DNA of 64,000 bases from Actinokineospora terrae (GTDB lineage: Bacteria; Actinomycetota; Actinomycetes; Mycobacteriales; Pseudonocardiaceae): NCBI RefSeq assembly GCF_900111175.1, contig NZ_FOGI01000002.1, positions 294,022-358,021 on the forward strand. Direction: 5' to 3'. Made by a program: the position numbers and the translations under genes. The notes below the pieces were generated by a model. It searched no databases and was not told where the DNA came from. It saw nothing but the letters and a program-made list of their open reading frames with translations. This document shows, in pieces, positions 8,224-15,990 of the stretch; positions within the stretch are counted from its first letter, which is position 1, and each line of letters begins with the position of its first letter.

Positions 8224-9054
8224 ATGTCACTTCTCGTCACCGGGGCGACCGGCAAATCGGGCAAGCGCGTCGTCCAGCACCTGCGGGCCAAGGGGATAGC
8301 GGTCAGGGCAGCCGCCCGGCCCGTGTTCGACTGGACCGACGAGGGAACGTGGGACGCCGCGCTGGAAGGCGTGCGAGCCGTCTACGTCGTACAACTCGAC
8401 GGCACGATGCTGGTCCGCCCCTTCCTCGAACGGGCAGCCCAGCACGGCGTGCGGCGGATTGTGCTCGCGTCAGGCCGCGGGCTCGACGACCCGGACTACG
8501 CCGAGGACACCGCCGGTGTACGACCGGGACTCGTCGACAGCGAGGCGGCCACCCGCGCGAGCGGTCTGGAGTGGACGATCACCAGACCCGGCTGGTTCGC
8601 CCAGAACTTCAGCGAAGGGTTCTTCGCCGAGGGGATCCGCGCGGGCGAACTGCGGCTGCCCGGCGGGTCCGCCGCCGCGACCTTCGTCGACGCCGAGGAC
8701 ATCGCCGCGGTGGTGGCCGCCGCACTGACCGAGGACGGCCACTCCGGCCAGGTCTACGAATTGTCCGGCCCCCACCCGGTGACGCTCGCCGAGGCCGTCG
8801 CCACGATCTCCGAGGCCGCGGGCCGCGAGATCCGTTACGTGCCCCTGTCCCCCGAGCAGTACGTCGCCGAACTCGTCCAGCAAGGGACATCGCCGACAGA
8901 CGCCCAGGCCTTCGCCGACCTCTTCGCGGCCATCCGCGAAGGCAAGGACGCGCACGTCTCCGACGGTGTCCGGCAAGCACTGGGTCGCCCGCCGCGCACC
9001 TTCGCCGAGTTCGCGCACGCCACCGCGGCCGAGGGCGGTTGGTCGACCGGCTGA
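8224..9054 (+). CDS. NmrA-like NAD(P)-binding protein
   Basis: A 276-residue atypical short-chain dehydrogenase of the NmrA/quinone-reductase 2 type. The Rossmann glycine motif is at the extreme N-terminus (LLVTGATGKSGKRVV), followed by ERAAQHGVRRIVLASG, the pocket WTITRPGWFAQNFS and the C-terminal PRTFAEFAHATA. ATG 8224 is chosen because the family begins directly with the nucleotide-binding strand; ATG 8188 would add 12 residues. The divergent AraC gene is the likely regulator. A close paralogue lies at 48356-49216 beside a TetR gene. The substrate is unknown. Confidence 0.85.
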   Translation: MSLLVTGATGKSGKRVVQHLRAKGIAVRAAARPVFDWTDEGTWDAALEGVRAVYVVQLDGTMLVRPFLERAAQHGVRRIVLASGRGLDDPDYAEDTAGVRPGLVDSEAATRASGLEWTITRPGWFAQNFSEGFFAEGIRAGELRLPGGSAAATFVDAEDIAAVVAAALTEDGHSGQVYELSGPHPVTLAEAVATISEAAGREIRYVPLSPEQYVAELVQQGTSPTDAQAFADLFAAIREGKDAHVSDGVRQALGRPPRTFAEFAHATAAEGGWSTG

Positions 9055-9147
9055 CCGCGATCGCCGCCCGCGCAAGGCTTCGGCGCGCACTGGGCCGAAC
9101 GGGTAGCCCCGCGTAACGGAATTCCGATGGGTCGCGTATCAACGACC

Positions 9148-9921
9148 ATGGACGAAGACGGTTTCACGGGTGTGCCACCGCGCGTGGTCGGGGAGATCCG
9201 GGTGGTCCGGGGGCGGGGTCCGGTGGTGGTGCCGATCCCCGTGGCGGTCAACGGCGAGGCCGGGACGCTGAACGTGCACGTCCCCGCGGACGTGCGGGAC
9301 GGGGCCCTGCTGCCGATCGGGACGGCGCCGGACGGGCCGTACATGCTGGTCCGGGTCCTGGAAGTGCCGAAGATGAGCAACCGCAAGAAGATCTGGGCCG
9401 CGGTGGGCGGGGTGGTGCTGGTCGGGGCCATCGCGCTCGGCGTGGCGCGGGCCGGTTCCACCCTGAGCTCCGACGAGGCGGCCGCGCCCACCTCCTCCTA
9501 CCTGCCGGTCAAGACCTACACCCTCGACCCGACCACGACCCGCTCGCCGGTACCGACCACCGCGCCACCGGCCACGACCACGTCCCTCCCGATCGCGACC
9601 ACCCAGCCCCCGACAGTCGAACCCCGCCGCACGCTGCTGAGCGAGGACGCGCTCAAGGACGTGAAACCCGGTTCGTGCCTGGCCAACCAGGGCACCGACG
9701 AGGCACCCGCCATGGCCCCCGCCCCGCAGTGCCAAAGCGGGTCCTTCAAGGTGCTGAACAAGCTCGTGGCCACCACCGACGGCAAAGCCTGCGCGGGCAA
9801 GCGCGGCTACAGCCACGCGTTCATCGTCGAGCTCTACAACGTCGAGACCTACGGGGGCGTCGAGATCTCCCGGACCCTGTCGGTCAAGGACTCCTACGTC
9901 CTCTGCCTGTCCCAGCGGTGA
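9148..9921 (+). CDS. Membrane protein with DnaJ-C-like cytoplasmic part and LppU-like exterior domain
   Basis: A 257-residue protein of three parts. The cytoplasmic N-terminus (about 30-75) has the strand pattern of a DnaJ C-terminal repeat (GTLNVHVPADVRDGALLPIG, then YMLVRVLEV). One membrane span (KKIWAAVGGVVLVGAIALGV) and a Thr/Pro-rich linker follow. The exterior C-terminus resembles actinobacterial LppU-type domains, with cysteines in PGSCLANQG, PQCQSG, KACAGK and YVLCLSQ suited to two disulfides. ATG 9148 is preferred to 9127 because the seven extra codons have atypical A/T third positions. The function is unknown. Confidence 0.68.
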   Translation: MDEDGFTGVPPRVVGEIRVVRGRGPVVVPIPVAVNGEAGTLNVHVPADVRDGALLPIGTAPDGPYMLVRVLEVPKMSNRKKIWAAVGGVVLVGAIALGVARAGSTLSSDEAAAPTSSYLPVKTYTLDPTTTRSPVPTTAPPATTTSLPIATTQPPTVEPRRTLLSEDALKDVKPGSCLANQGTDEAPAMAPAPQCQSGSFKVLNKLVATTDGKACAGKRGYSHAFIVELYNVETYGGVEISRTLSVKDSYVLCLSQR

Positions 9922-9988
9922 GTTGTGGTTCAGTGAGCCCTGGTTCATCATGGGGTCCGCCAGCAGCCCCGGCCAGCCAGGAGACGAC

Positions 9989-10612
9989 ATGACGGCGGCG
10001 CCAGGGTCGCGCAAGCGGCAGGCCGAGCTGACCGAGATCGCGCTGAAGGCGGCGGCGCGGCAGGTGTTCGCGCGCAAGGGCTTCGTCGGCGCGAAGATCA
10101 GCGACATCACCACCGAGGCGGGCCGGGCGTCGGGGTCGTTCTACAACCACTTCGCGAGCAAGGAAGCGCTGCTGGAGTCGTTGCTGACGGACTGGATCGC
10201 CGCCGCGGGCGACGAACTCACCCAGCACGGCGACGACCACGACCTGTCCGACCCCGAACACCTGCACTGGCACGTGGCGGCGGTCTGGCGCACCTACCGC
10301 GAGCACGGCCCCGAGATCCGGGCCCTGCGCGAGGCCGCCATCGTCGACCCGGCCTTCGCCGCCAGGCTGAGCGCGTTGCGCTTCGCCGAGACGCACGTCC
10401 TGCGCGAGCACCTGCAGGCCATGCGCCACAGGGGTCACGTGCTCCCGGGCTCCAACGACCACGTCGCCTCGGCGATGCTCGCGACGCTGACCGAGTTCTG
10501 CCAGAACTGGATCCTCGACCAGCCGGACCCCGCCCAGCCCCCGCTGTCCGACGACGAGGCCATCGACACCCTCACCGCCTTCCTCCTGCACGGCATCTCC
10601 GGCCCGGCCTAG
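9989..10612 (+). CDS. TetR-family transcriptional regulator
   Basis: A 207-residue regulator with an N-terminal TetR helix-turn-helix (ALKAAARQVFARKGF, ISDITTEAGRASGSFYNHF, SKEALLESLL) and an all-helical ligand domain. The start ATG 9989 has a strong AGGAGA ribosome site. A perfect palindrome 100 bases beyond its stop, at 10712-10727, and half-site-like GGTTCA repeats just upstream (about 9927-9949) are likely operators. The gene it probably controlled, immediately downstream, is decayed. Confidence 0.85.
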   Translation: MTAAPGSRKRQAELTEIALKAAARQVFARKGFVGAKISDITTEAGRASGSFYNHFASKEALLESLLTDWIAAAGDELTQHGDDHDLSDPEHLHWHVAAVWRTYREHGPEIRALREAAIVDPAFAARLSALRFAETHVLREHLQAMRHRGHVLPGSNDHVASAMLATLTEFCQNWILDQPDPAQPPLSDDEAIDTLTAFLLHGISGPA

Positions 10613-10711
10613 TCCCGAAGATCTCACACGCCCCGGCGCCCCGCCGCGGGCGGGTCCCGTGCCGCTGCTTGACAGCTCCTCTCGACCGAGCGGATAGTGA
10701 ACCCAACGTCA

Positions 10712-10727
10712 GTGAATCACGATTCAC
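10712..10727. promoter_or_regulatory. Palindromic TetR operator
   Basis: GTGAATC-AC-GATTCAC is a perfect 7-bp inverted repeat in the space between the TetR gene and the decayed dehydrogenase. The TTCA core also occurs twice upstream of the TetR start. It is best explained as the binding site of that TetR protein. Confidence 0.6.
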
Positions 10728-10737
10728 CGACTCACTA

Positions 10738-11295
10738 GCCACCGATCGGGGACCGCCCTGTACGCGGCTGTCCAGCAGGCCTTCAGCGCGCCACTGCCCG
10801 ACGAGGTCGGGGACGCCGAGGCGGCGGCGTTGATCAATCCCGGGATGGGGGCGTACCTGCCGCTGGCCTGGCGCGGGCGGCTGGTCGAGGGTGAGACGGT
10901 GTTGGTGGTGGGGGCCACCGGGGTCACGGGCAGGTTGGCGGTGCAGCTGGCGAGGGTGTTGGGCGCGGGCCAGGTCGTGGCCGCGGGGCGTGACCCGCGC
11001 GCGCTGGAGTCACTGGACGCGGACGCGGTGATCCGGCTCGACCAGCCGCGGGAGGCGCTCGTCGAGGCGTTCACCGCGGCGGCGGACCCTCCGCAGCGCC
11101 GCCATCACCCTCGCCGGGTCCGGCGGCTTCGCCCCGCCCGACATCCGCCGGAAGGCCTCCGGCACCCTTGTCGACCTCGCCGCCACCGGCACCCTGGAGG
11201 TCGCGACCGATCAGCACCCGCTCGCCGACGTCGAGGCCCTCTGGGCTCGCGGCGACCGGGACGGCAAGCGGATCGTGCTGCGGCCGATAGCCTGA
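10738..11295 (+). pseudogene. Decayed MDR-family quinone oxidoreductase/dehydrogenase
   Basis: Two pieces of a medium-chain dehydrogenase remain. The first frame (about 10750-11085) reads LYAAVQQAFSAPLPDEVGD then VLVVGATGVTGRLAVQLARV, the cofactor-binding core, but lacks the N-terminal catalytic domain. A different frame from about 11090 gives SAAITLAGSGGFAPPDIRRK and DLAATGTLEVATDQHPLADV and ends at TGA 11293-11295, the normal C-terminus of such enzymes. The gene has therefore lost its 5' third and about 60 codons in the middle, with a frame change. The intact operator just upstream marks it as the former TetR target. Confidence 0.72.
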
Positions 11296-11299
11296 CCGC

Positions 11300-11902
11300 G
11301 TGACCACTTTCGGTGCCGTGCTGTGTGATGTCGACGGGGTGCTGCGGCTGTGGGACGCCGATGCGATGTCCACAGTGGATCGCGAGTTCGGCTTGGTCGG
11401 GGGAACCCTGGCCGGGGCGGCGTTCCGAGAGGCGAGGCTGGGGCCCGCGATCGTCGGGCAGGTGACGGACGCGGGGTGGCGGTCGGGTGTCGCCGAGGAC
11501 CTGGCCGAGGTGTGCGGTTCCGTCGAGCGGGCGGGCGAGGTGGTCGCGGCCTGGACCCTCATCAGCGGCGAGGTCGACCAAGCCGTGAAGGAGATCCTGT
11601 CGGGGTTGCGGGGGAAGGTGCCGGTGGGTCTGGTGTCGAACGCGACCACCCGGCTTGAGGACGACCTCCGAGCGCTGGGTGTGATGGACGCCGTGGACTT
11701 CGTGGTCAGCAGCGCTCGGGTCGGGGTGGCGAAGCCGGACGCGGGGATCTACCTGGCAGCGGCCAGGGAAGCGGGCGTACCGCCGCAGGAGTGCCTGTTC
11801 ATCGACGACACCGAGGCGAACATCGTCGGGGCGAGGGCCGTGGGGATGACCGGCGTGCATTACCGGCGGATCGCGGACCTCACCGCGGTAGGCCTGTGGT
11901 GA
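11300..11902 (+). CDS. HAD-superfamily hydrolase (subclass IA)
   Basis: A 200-residue phosphatase-like protein with the four HAD motifs: LCDVDGV (nucleophile Asp10 and acid Asp12), LVSNAT, a KPD lysine and FIDDTEANI. A small helical cap lies between motifs I and II, as in subclass IA. The start is GTG 11300, 5 bases after the decayed dehydrogenase. Its 3' end overlaps that of the convergent aminopeptidase gene by 23 bases. The substrate is unknown; small phosphorylated metabolites are usual. Confidence 0.85.
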   Translation: MTTFGAVLCDVDGVLRLWDADAMSTVDREFGLVGGTLAGAAFREARLGPAIVGQVTDAGWRSGVAEDLAEVCGSVERAGEVVAAWTLISGEVDQAVKEILSGLRGKVPVGLVSNATTRLEDDLRALGVMDAVDFVVSSARVGVAKPDAGIYLAAAREAGVPPQECLFIDDTEANIVGARAVGMTGVHYRRIADLTAVGLW

Positions 11903-13256
11903 CGAGGTCGATGAGGGTGCGGACGGCGAACCCGGTGGGGCCTTGGGGCCATTCGCCGTGGGTTCGGTCGGTGAGGGCGGTGCCCTGGATGTCCAGGTGC
12001 GCCCAGGGGGCGGTGACGAAGTGCTGGAGGAACAGTCCCGCCAACAACGCCGTGCCGTGGCGGACGCCGGTGGTGTAGTTGACCAGGTCGGCGATGGTCG
12101 AGGCCAATTGAGACCGGTAGCTCGGCGGAAGTGGCAGCTGCCACAGGGGTTCACCCGCGCGCTTGCCCGCGGCGAGGATGGCGTCGATCAGGGGCTGTTC
12201 GTTGCCCATGACCGCGGCGATGTCCCGGCCCAGGGCGATCGCGGCGGCATCGGTGAGGGTGGCGACGTCGATGATGGCGGATGGGTCAGTCTCGCCTGCC
12301 AGGACGAGGGCGTCGGCCAGGATGAGGCGCCCCTCGGCGTCGGCGTTGCGGATCTCGACGGTGGTGCCGTCGCGGACGCGCAGGACATCGCCGATGCGCA
12401 TCGGGTCCACTGTGGCCATGTTCTCGGTGAGCGGCAGCCACGCGTCCACCGGGTGCGGGCACGACAGCGGTCCCAGCGCGGACATGGCGGCGAGGACGGT
12501 GGCCGCTCCCGCCATGTCCGCCTTCATGTCGATCATCTGCGGGGTCGGTTTCAGCGACAGCCCGCCCGCGTCGAACGTGACCCCCTTGCCCACCAACGCG
12601 ATCGGCGCACCCTGGTCCGGCAAGTGTCGCAACCGGACCAGCCGAGGCGGCTGGCGAGATCCGCGCGCGACCCCCAGGAGCCCACCGAGCCGTTCCTCGG
12701 CGATCCGGTGCTCGTCCCAGACCTCGCAGCTCAAGCCGCAAGCACGGGCGACCTCCACGGCCCGATCGGCGAGGGCGCTCGGAGTGAGGACATCTCCCGG
12801 CTCACTCACCAGGTCACGTGCGAGGGTCACCGCCTCGGCCAGCACGAGCGCGGTCCGCAACTCGGCGGCGTCGGCGTCCGGCGCGATCAGGTCGATACGC
12901 GCAGGCGCAGTCAGCCTGGCGTCACTCCGGTAGCGGTCGAACCGGTACGCGCCAAGCACGAACCCCTCGACCAGCGGTCGCAAGAGCCCGGCGGGCACGG
13001 TGATCGACAGGTGCGAGTATCCCCGGACCTCCCGGGCGAGGCACCCCGCGGCGGCCCGAACAGCGTCCGCGCCCACCTCGCCCGAGTCGCCGAGTCCGAA
13101 AAGGACAACATCCGGCGCCCGGACGACCTGGCCGACCGACCCGTCAAACCCCACGGCGGCCAAGTACTCGGCCGACACCACATCAGGCAGCCGGTCCGAG
13201 TATGCCGGTAGCACGGACATGCCCGCACCAGCCGATGCCAATCGCCACTCGGTCAT
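11880..13256 (-). CDS. Leucyl aminopeptidase family (M17) peptidase
   Basis: A 458-residue protein with a divergent N-terminal domain and a canonical M17 catalytic domain. The metal and active-site block reads VGKGVTFDAGGLSLKP then MIDMKADMAGAATV, and the family signature appears as NADAEGRLILADAL (usually NTDAEGRL). It should release N-terminal residues from peptides using two divalent metals, as a cytoplasmic hexamer. Its ATG overlaps the stop of the TPR gene (ATGA), so it is the last gene of the peptide cluster. Final trimming of the modified peptide after leader removal is an inference from position; a housekeeping role is the alternative. Confidence 0.9.
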   Translation of the reverse strand: MTEWRLASAGAGMSVLPAYSDRLPDVVSAEYLAAVGFDGSVGQVVRAPDVVLFGLGDSGEVGADAVRAAAGCLAREVRGYSHLSITVPAGLLRPLVEGFVLGAYRFDRYRSDARLTAPARIDLIAPDADAAELRTALVLAEAVTLARDLVSEPGDVLTPSALADRAVEVARACGLSCEVWDEHRIAEERLGGLLGVARGSRQPPRLVRLRHLPDQGAPIALVGKGVTFDAGGLSLKPTPQMIDMKADMAGAATVLAAMSALGPLSCPHPVDAWLPLTENMATVDPMRIGDVLRVRDGTTVEIRNADAEGRLILADALVLAGETDPSAIIDVATLTDAAAIALGRDIAAVMGNEQPLIDAILAAGKRAGEPLWQLPLPPSYRSQLASTIADLVNYTTGVRHGTALLAGLFLQHFVTAPWAHLDIQGTALTDRTHGEWPQGPTGFAVRTLIDLVTTGLPR

Positions 13257-15727
13257 CGGCTCCGCCGCGCGGCGCCCCACGCCTCCAGGTCACGCGCGTA
13301 CTCCGCCGCCACACCCGCCAACGCCCCCGACGCGACCCGAGCCCAGCCACGCGCCGCCGACACCGCGTGCGGATCGACCCGCAGCGCCTGCACGAAGCAG
13401 TCCTCGGCCAACACCGGCAATCCCGCCCGGTCGAAACACTCCCCCGCCAACGCGAATCCCCGCGCCGTCCCGATAGGACCGAGCCGGGCCGTCCGCAGGT
13501 ACGACTCCCCCGCCTCCCGCTCACGACCCTCCGCGAGCAGCACCTCGGCCAACTCCATGTGCGTCTTCGGCTCGTACGGGTCGATGGTCAGCACTTCCTC
13601 GACCAGCCGCCTGCCCTTCTCGTGCTCGCCGAACCCGAACGCCTCCTTGGACCGGCTCTCCAGGCAGGCCCGCAGGTTCTCCCTGGCCAGGAACTCCTCG
13701 TACCGGGTGCTCGCGGGCACCGACCGGGCCAACTCCTCGGCGCGGTCCATCTCGCGGGCCAGCTGGTCGCGGTCGCGGCGCAGGAACGGCACGTAGGTGA
13801 CGCTGCGGTAGAAGCGGCTCTCCATCATCGCCTTCTCGAACGGCGAGTGCTCCTCCCCCGCCAGCAGTTCATCGAGGCTCGCCTGCGCCTTGTCCCGCCA
13901 CAGCGACGCGGCCTCCAGGGACTTGGTCTCCCTGGCGTGGAACACGACCGCGAACACGGCGATGACGAACCGCAGGTGCGTCGGGCACGCCGGGTGGTCG
14001 GCGATCTCGAACGACGCGGTCGGTTCCGCCACGCCCGCCGAACCGACCGAGCCGACGTAGCGCACGACATCGCGCCAGTGCCACAACCGCAACTGCGCGG
14101 GCGTGGTCAACTCGGCGACGGGTCGAGGCGGCAGCAGGTCGAGCACGAGCTTCCCGAACCCGAGCCGGAACAGCACGACCGCGGTGAGGTACTGCCGTTC
14201 GACGTCGGCGGTCGGGAACCGCGCCACCCACGCGCACAGCTGGTCCCACGCGGGCGTCCGCAGGTGGGCGGGCAGGTCGGCGGGGTGCGTGACGGCGAAC
14301 TCGGAGAGGCCGGACTCGCGGACCAGGTTGGCGCGGAACGCGGGCGGCATCAACCGCTGCCAGTTGACCTCCGGCGGTGCCCCCGCCTCGGCGAACTCGT
14401 AGGCCAGGGTGGGTAGAGAGGCGTAGAGACCGGGAGAGCGGGACTCGCCGAGGTTGAAGTACGCCGCGTACATCCGGTAGTGCCAGTTGTGCTCGTACGG
14501 GTGCTCGGCGGGCAGCGAGATCATCTCGGCGAGCGGGCCGTCGGACAGCTCGGTCAGGGCTTCCCGGGTGCGGGCGGACCGGGGCGCGGTGCGGTAGGCG
14601 CGTTCGGCGAGCACCCGGGCGAACTCGTCGTGCCCGAGGGCCTTGGCGCAGCGCACGGCGGCCAGCAGCGCGAACGCGGTGCCGTACGGGCCGAGCCGGG
14701 CGGCGTCGAGGTATTCGGCCAGCGCCTTCTCGTTGTCCCCCAGGCGTTCCGTCGCCTGGGCGGCCTGCATGCGGATCTTGACGTCGTACGGGTCGAGCGC
14801 CAGTCCCTCGGCGATGGACGCGGACTCGCCCGCGCGATCACCCCGGCGCACGGCGATGTCGACGCGGCGGTCGATGATCCTGCGCCGCATCTCGACGGTC
14901 AGCGCTTCCCCATCGGCGTCGACCGGCGGTTCGAGCACGTCCGCGGCCTCGGCGAGCAGCTGCCACGCCTCGTCGAAGGCGCTCTGCCGTTCGGCGTGCA
15001 TCACCCGGCGCAGCAGGAGTCTGGCGTGCAGCAGGGCGTGTTCGAAGTCGGTGAGGTCGAGTCCTTTTCGGACCTCCTCGGCCCGGGCGAACAGCTCCGG
15101 GGTGCCGGAGTCGTCGGCGGCGTGCCGGGTGACGAGGTAGCCCCACGCGGCGACCGCCTGGGCGTGCGCCACGGTCGGCGCGGGATTGTCGACCAACGGC
15201 GAATAGGCCGCTCTAGCACGGTCCGAAAGGCCTTCGATGGCGAATAGAGCACTAGCCCTTGACCATTGCGCAATGGCCAGGACCGGGTCCGCGCAGTCGC
15301 TTTCCGAAAGGTCCGCGGGGAGCACTTCCAGCACCGAATCCGGCAGGCACACGGCGATCAGCCACTGGGCAAGCCCGGCGCGGTCGACATCGTCGAGATC
15401 GGCCCGGTGCTCGTATGCCTCGGCCATCCGCCGCCACGTCGGCGACGCCAGGTCCGCGGCCAACCCGAGCGGGTCGCGCACCCGGTACCCGGCGAGCCGC
15501 GCCTCCCCGTCGAGCAGGCTCCGGTAGCTGCCCGGCATGGTCATCCCGAACCGCGGCGCGGTGGGCTGGCGGCGCTCGAAGCGGCGGGCGGCGAGCAGGG
15601 ATCCCCTGGCGTGCACCGTGGTCAGCGCCGAGTCGGCGCCGTCCAGGTAGGGCCGGTGGACCTCGAAGGTGAGCCAACTCGGCGCGGCGGCCCCGATGTG
15701 GCCGTGCGCCCGTTCCCAGCGGTCCAT
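13253..15727 (-). CDS. Large TPR-type protein of the peptide cluster
   Basis: An 824-residue soluble all-helical protein with no known catalytic motif. Residues 1-180 match no family I recognise (they begin MDRWERAHGHIGAA). Two homologous TPR-like blocks lie at about 311-385 and 715-789; both run from xDPYxxK through YLxxARLGPxGTA to a final ERAYRTAP or VQALRVDP helix, so the protein has an internal duplication. The start ATG 15727 is preceded by GAGG. It follows the short peptide gene after a hairpin and is translationally coupled to the aminopeptidase. It could bind the peptide or act as a scaffold or regulator; an unrecognised modifying activity is possible. TPR repeats are seen; the role is inferred. 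Confidence 0.75.
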   Translation of the reverse strand: MDRWERAHGHIGAAAPSWLTFEVHRPYLDGADSALTTVHARGSLLAARRFERRQPTAPRFGMTMPGSYRSLLDGEARLAGYRVRDPLGLAADLASPTWRRMAEAYEHRADLDDVDRAGLAQWLIAVCLPDSVLEVLPADLSESDCADPVLAIAQWSRASALFAIEGLSDRARAAYSPLVDNPAPTVAHAQAVAAWGYLVTRHAADDSGTPELFARAEEVRKGLDLTDFEHALLHARLLLRRVMHAERQSAFDEAWQLLAEAADVLEPPVDADGEALTVEMRRRIIDRRVDIAVRRGDRAGESASIAEGLALDPYDVKIRMQAAQATERLGDNEKALAEYLDAARLGPYGTAFALLAAVRCAKALGHDEFARVLAERAYRTAPRSARTREALTELSDGPLAEMISLPAEHPYEHNWHYRMYAAYFNLGESRSPGLYASLPTLAYEFAEAGAPPEVNWQRLMPPAFRANLVRESGLSEFAVTHPADLPAHLRTPAWDQLCAWVARFPTADVERQYLTAVVLFRLGFGKLVLDLLPPRPVAELTTPAQLRLWHWRDVVRYVGSVGSAGVAEPTASFEIADHPACPTHLRFVIAVFAVVFHARETKSLEAASLWRDKAQASLDELLAGEEHSPFEKAMMESRFYRSVTYVPFLRRDRDQLAREMDRAEELARSVPASTRYEEFLARENLRACLESRSKEAFGFGEHEKGRRLVEEVLTIDPYEPKTHMELAEVLLAEGREREAGESYLRTARLGPIGTARGFALAGECFDRAGLPVLAEDCFVQALRVDPHAVSAARGWARVASGALAGVAAEYARDLEAWGAARRSR

Positions 15728-15758
15728 CGCCTCGCGTTCTCGTCGTCGGATGGGGTGA

Positions 15759-15781
15759 CCGGCCCCGTGGCGCGGGGCCGG
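15759..15781 (-). terminator. Attenuator-like hairpin after the peptide gene
   Basis: Perfect 8-bp stem CCGGCCCC/GGGGCCGG with a 7-base loop, 11 bases after the peptide stop and 32 bases before the TPR start. With no T run it would stop only part of transcription or protect the upstream message, giving more peptide than enzyme transcript. This arrangement is common in peptide operons. Confidence 0.6.
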
Positions 15782-15791
15782 TCCAGGTGGG

Positions 15792-15881
15792 TCAGGCGTC
15801 GACCAGGCACACCCAGCAGTCAGCGGCGCCGGTGCTGATCTCGACCTCGTCCGCGAGCGATTCCCAAGTCTCGTAGGCCAT
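15792..15881 (-). CDS. Candidate ribosomal-peptide (RiPP-like) precursor
   Basis: A 29-residue reading frame with an excellent ribosome site: AAGGAG at 15888-15893, 6 bases before ATG 15881. The N-terminal half is acidic and amphipathic (MAYETWESLADEVE), as in leader peptides. The C-terminal half, TGAADCWVCLVDA, has two Cys in CxxC spacing, a Ser-Thr pair just upstream and a short hydrophobic end. It has its own promoter-like element (15916-15944), is followed by a hairpin (15759-15781), and sits between a PLP enzyme/exporter pair and a TPR/peptidase pair. I do not recognise the peptide family. Modification is inferred from context only; a small unmodified regulatory or structural peptide is the alternative. 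Confidence 0.7.
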   Translation of the reverse strand: MAYETWESLADEVEISTGAADCWVCLVDA

Positions 15882-15915
15882 TTCCGACTCCTTGGTGCGA
15901 GGAACAGTGAATCGG

Positions 15916-15944
15916 AACATAGCAGCGGGTCCATGGCCTAACAA
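15916..15944 (-). promoter_or_regulatory. Putative sigma-70-type promoter of the peptide gene
   Basis: On the minus strand TTGTTA is followed after 17 bases by TATGTT. Each hexamer matches four of six consensus positions. The expected transcript would start near 15909, giving a leader of about 28 bases before the ATG. The element is unusually A/T-rich for this DNA. Confidence 0.5.
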
Positions 15945-15990
15945 GACTGCTTTCAGCCGATGCCCGCCGGTGCACACCGAACATTTCCGG

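Noticed and set aside
13253-15727. TPR protein as a class III lanthipeptide synthetase of similar size
   Set aside because: No lyase, kinase or cyclase motifs (no kinase HxD/DFG pattern and no cyclase zinc ligands) are present.
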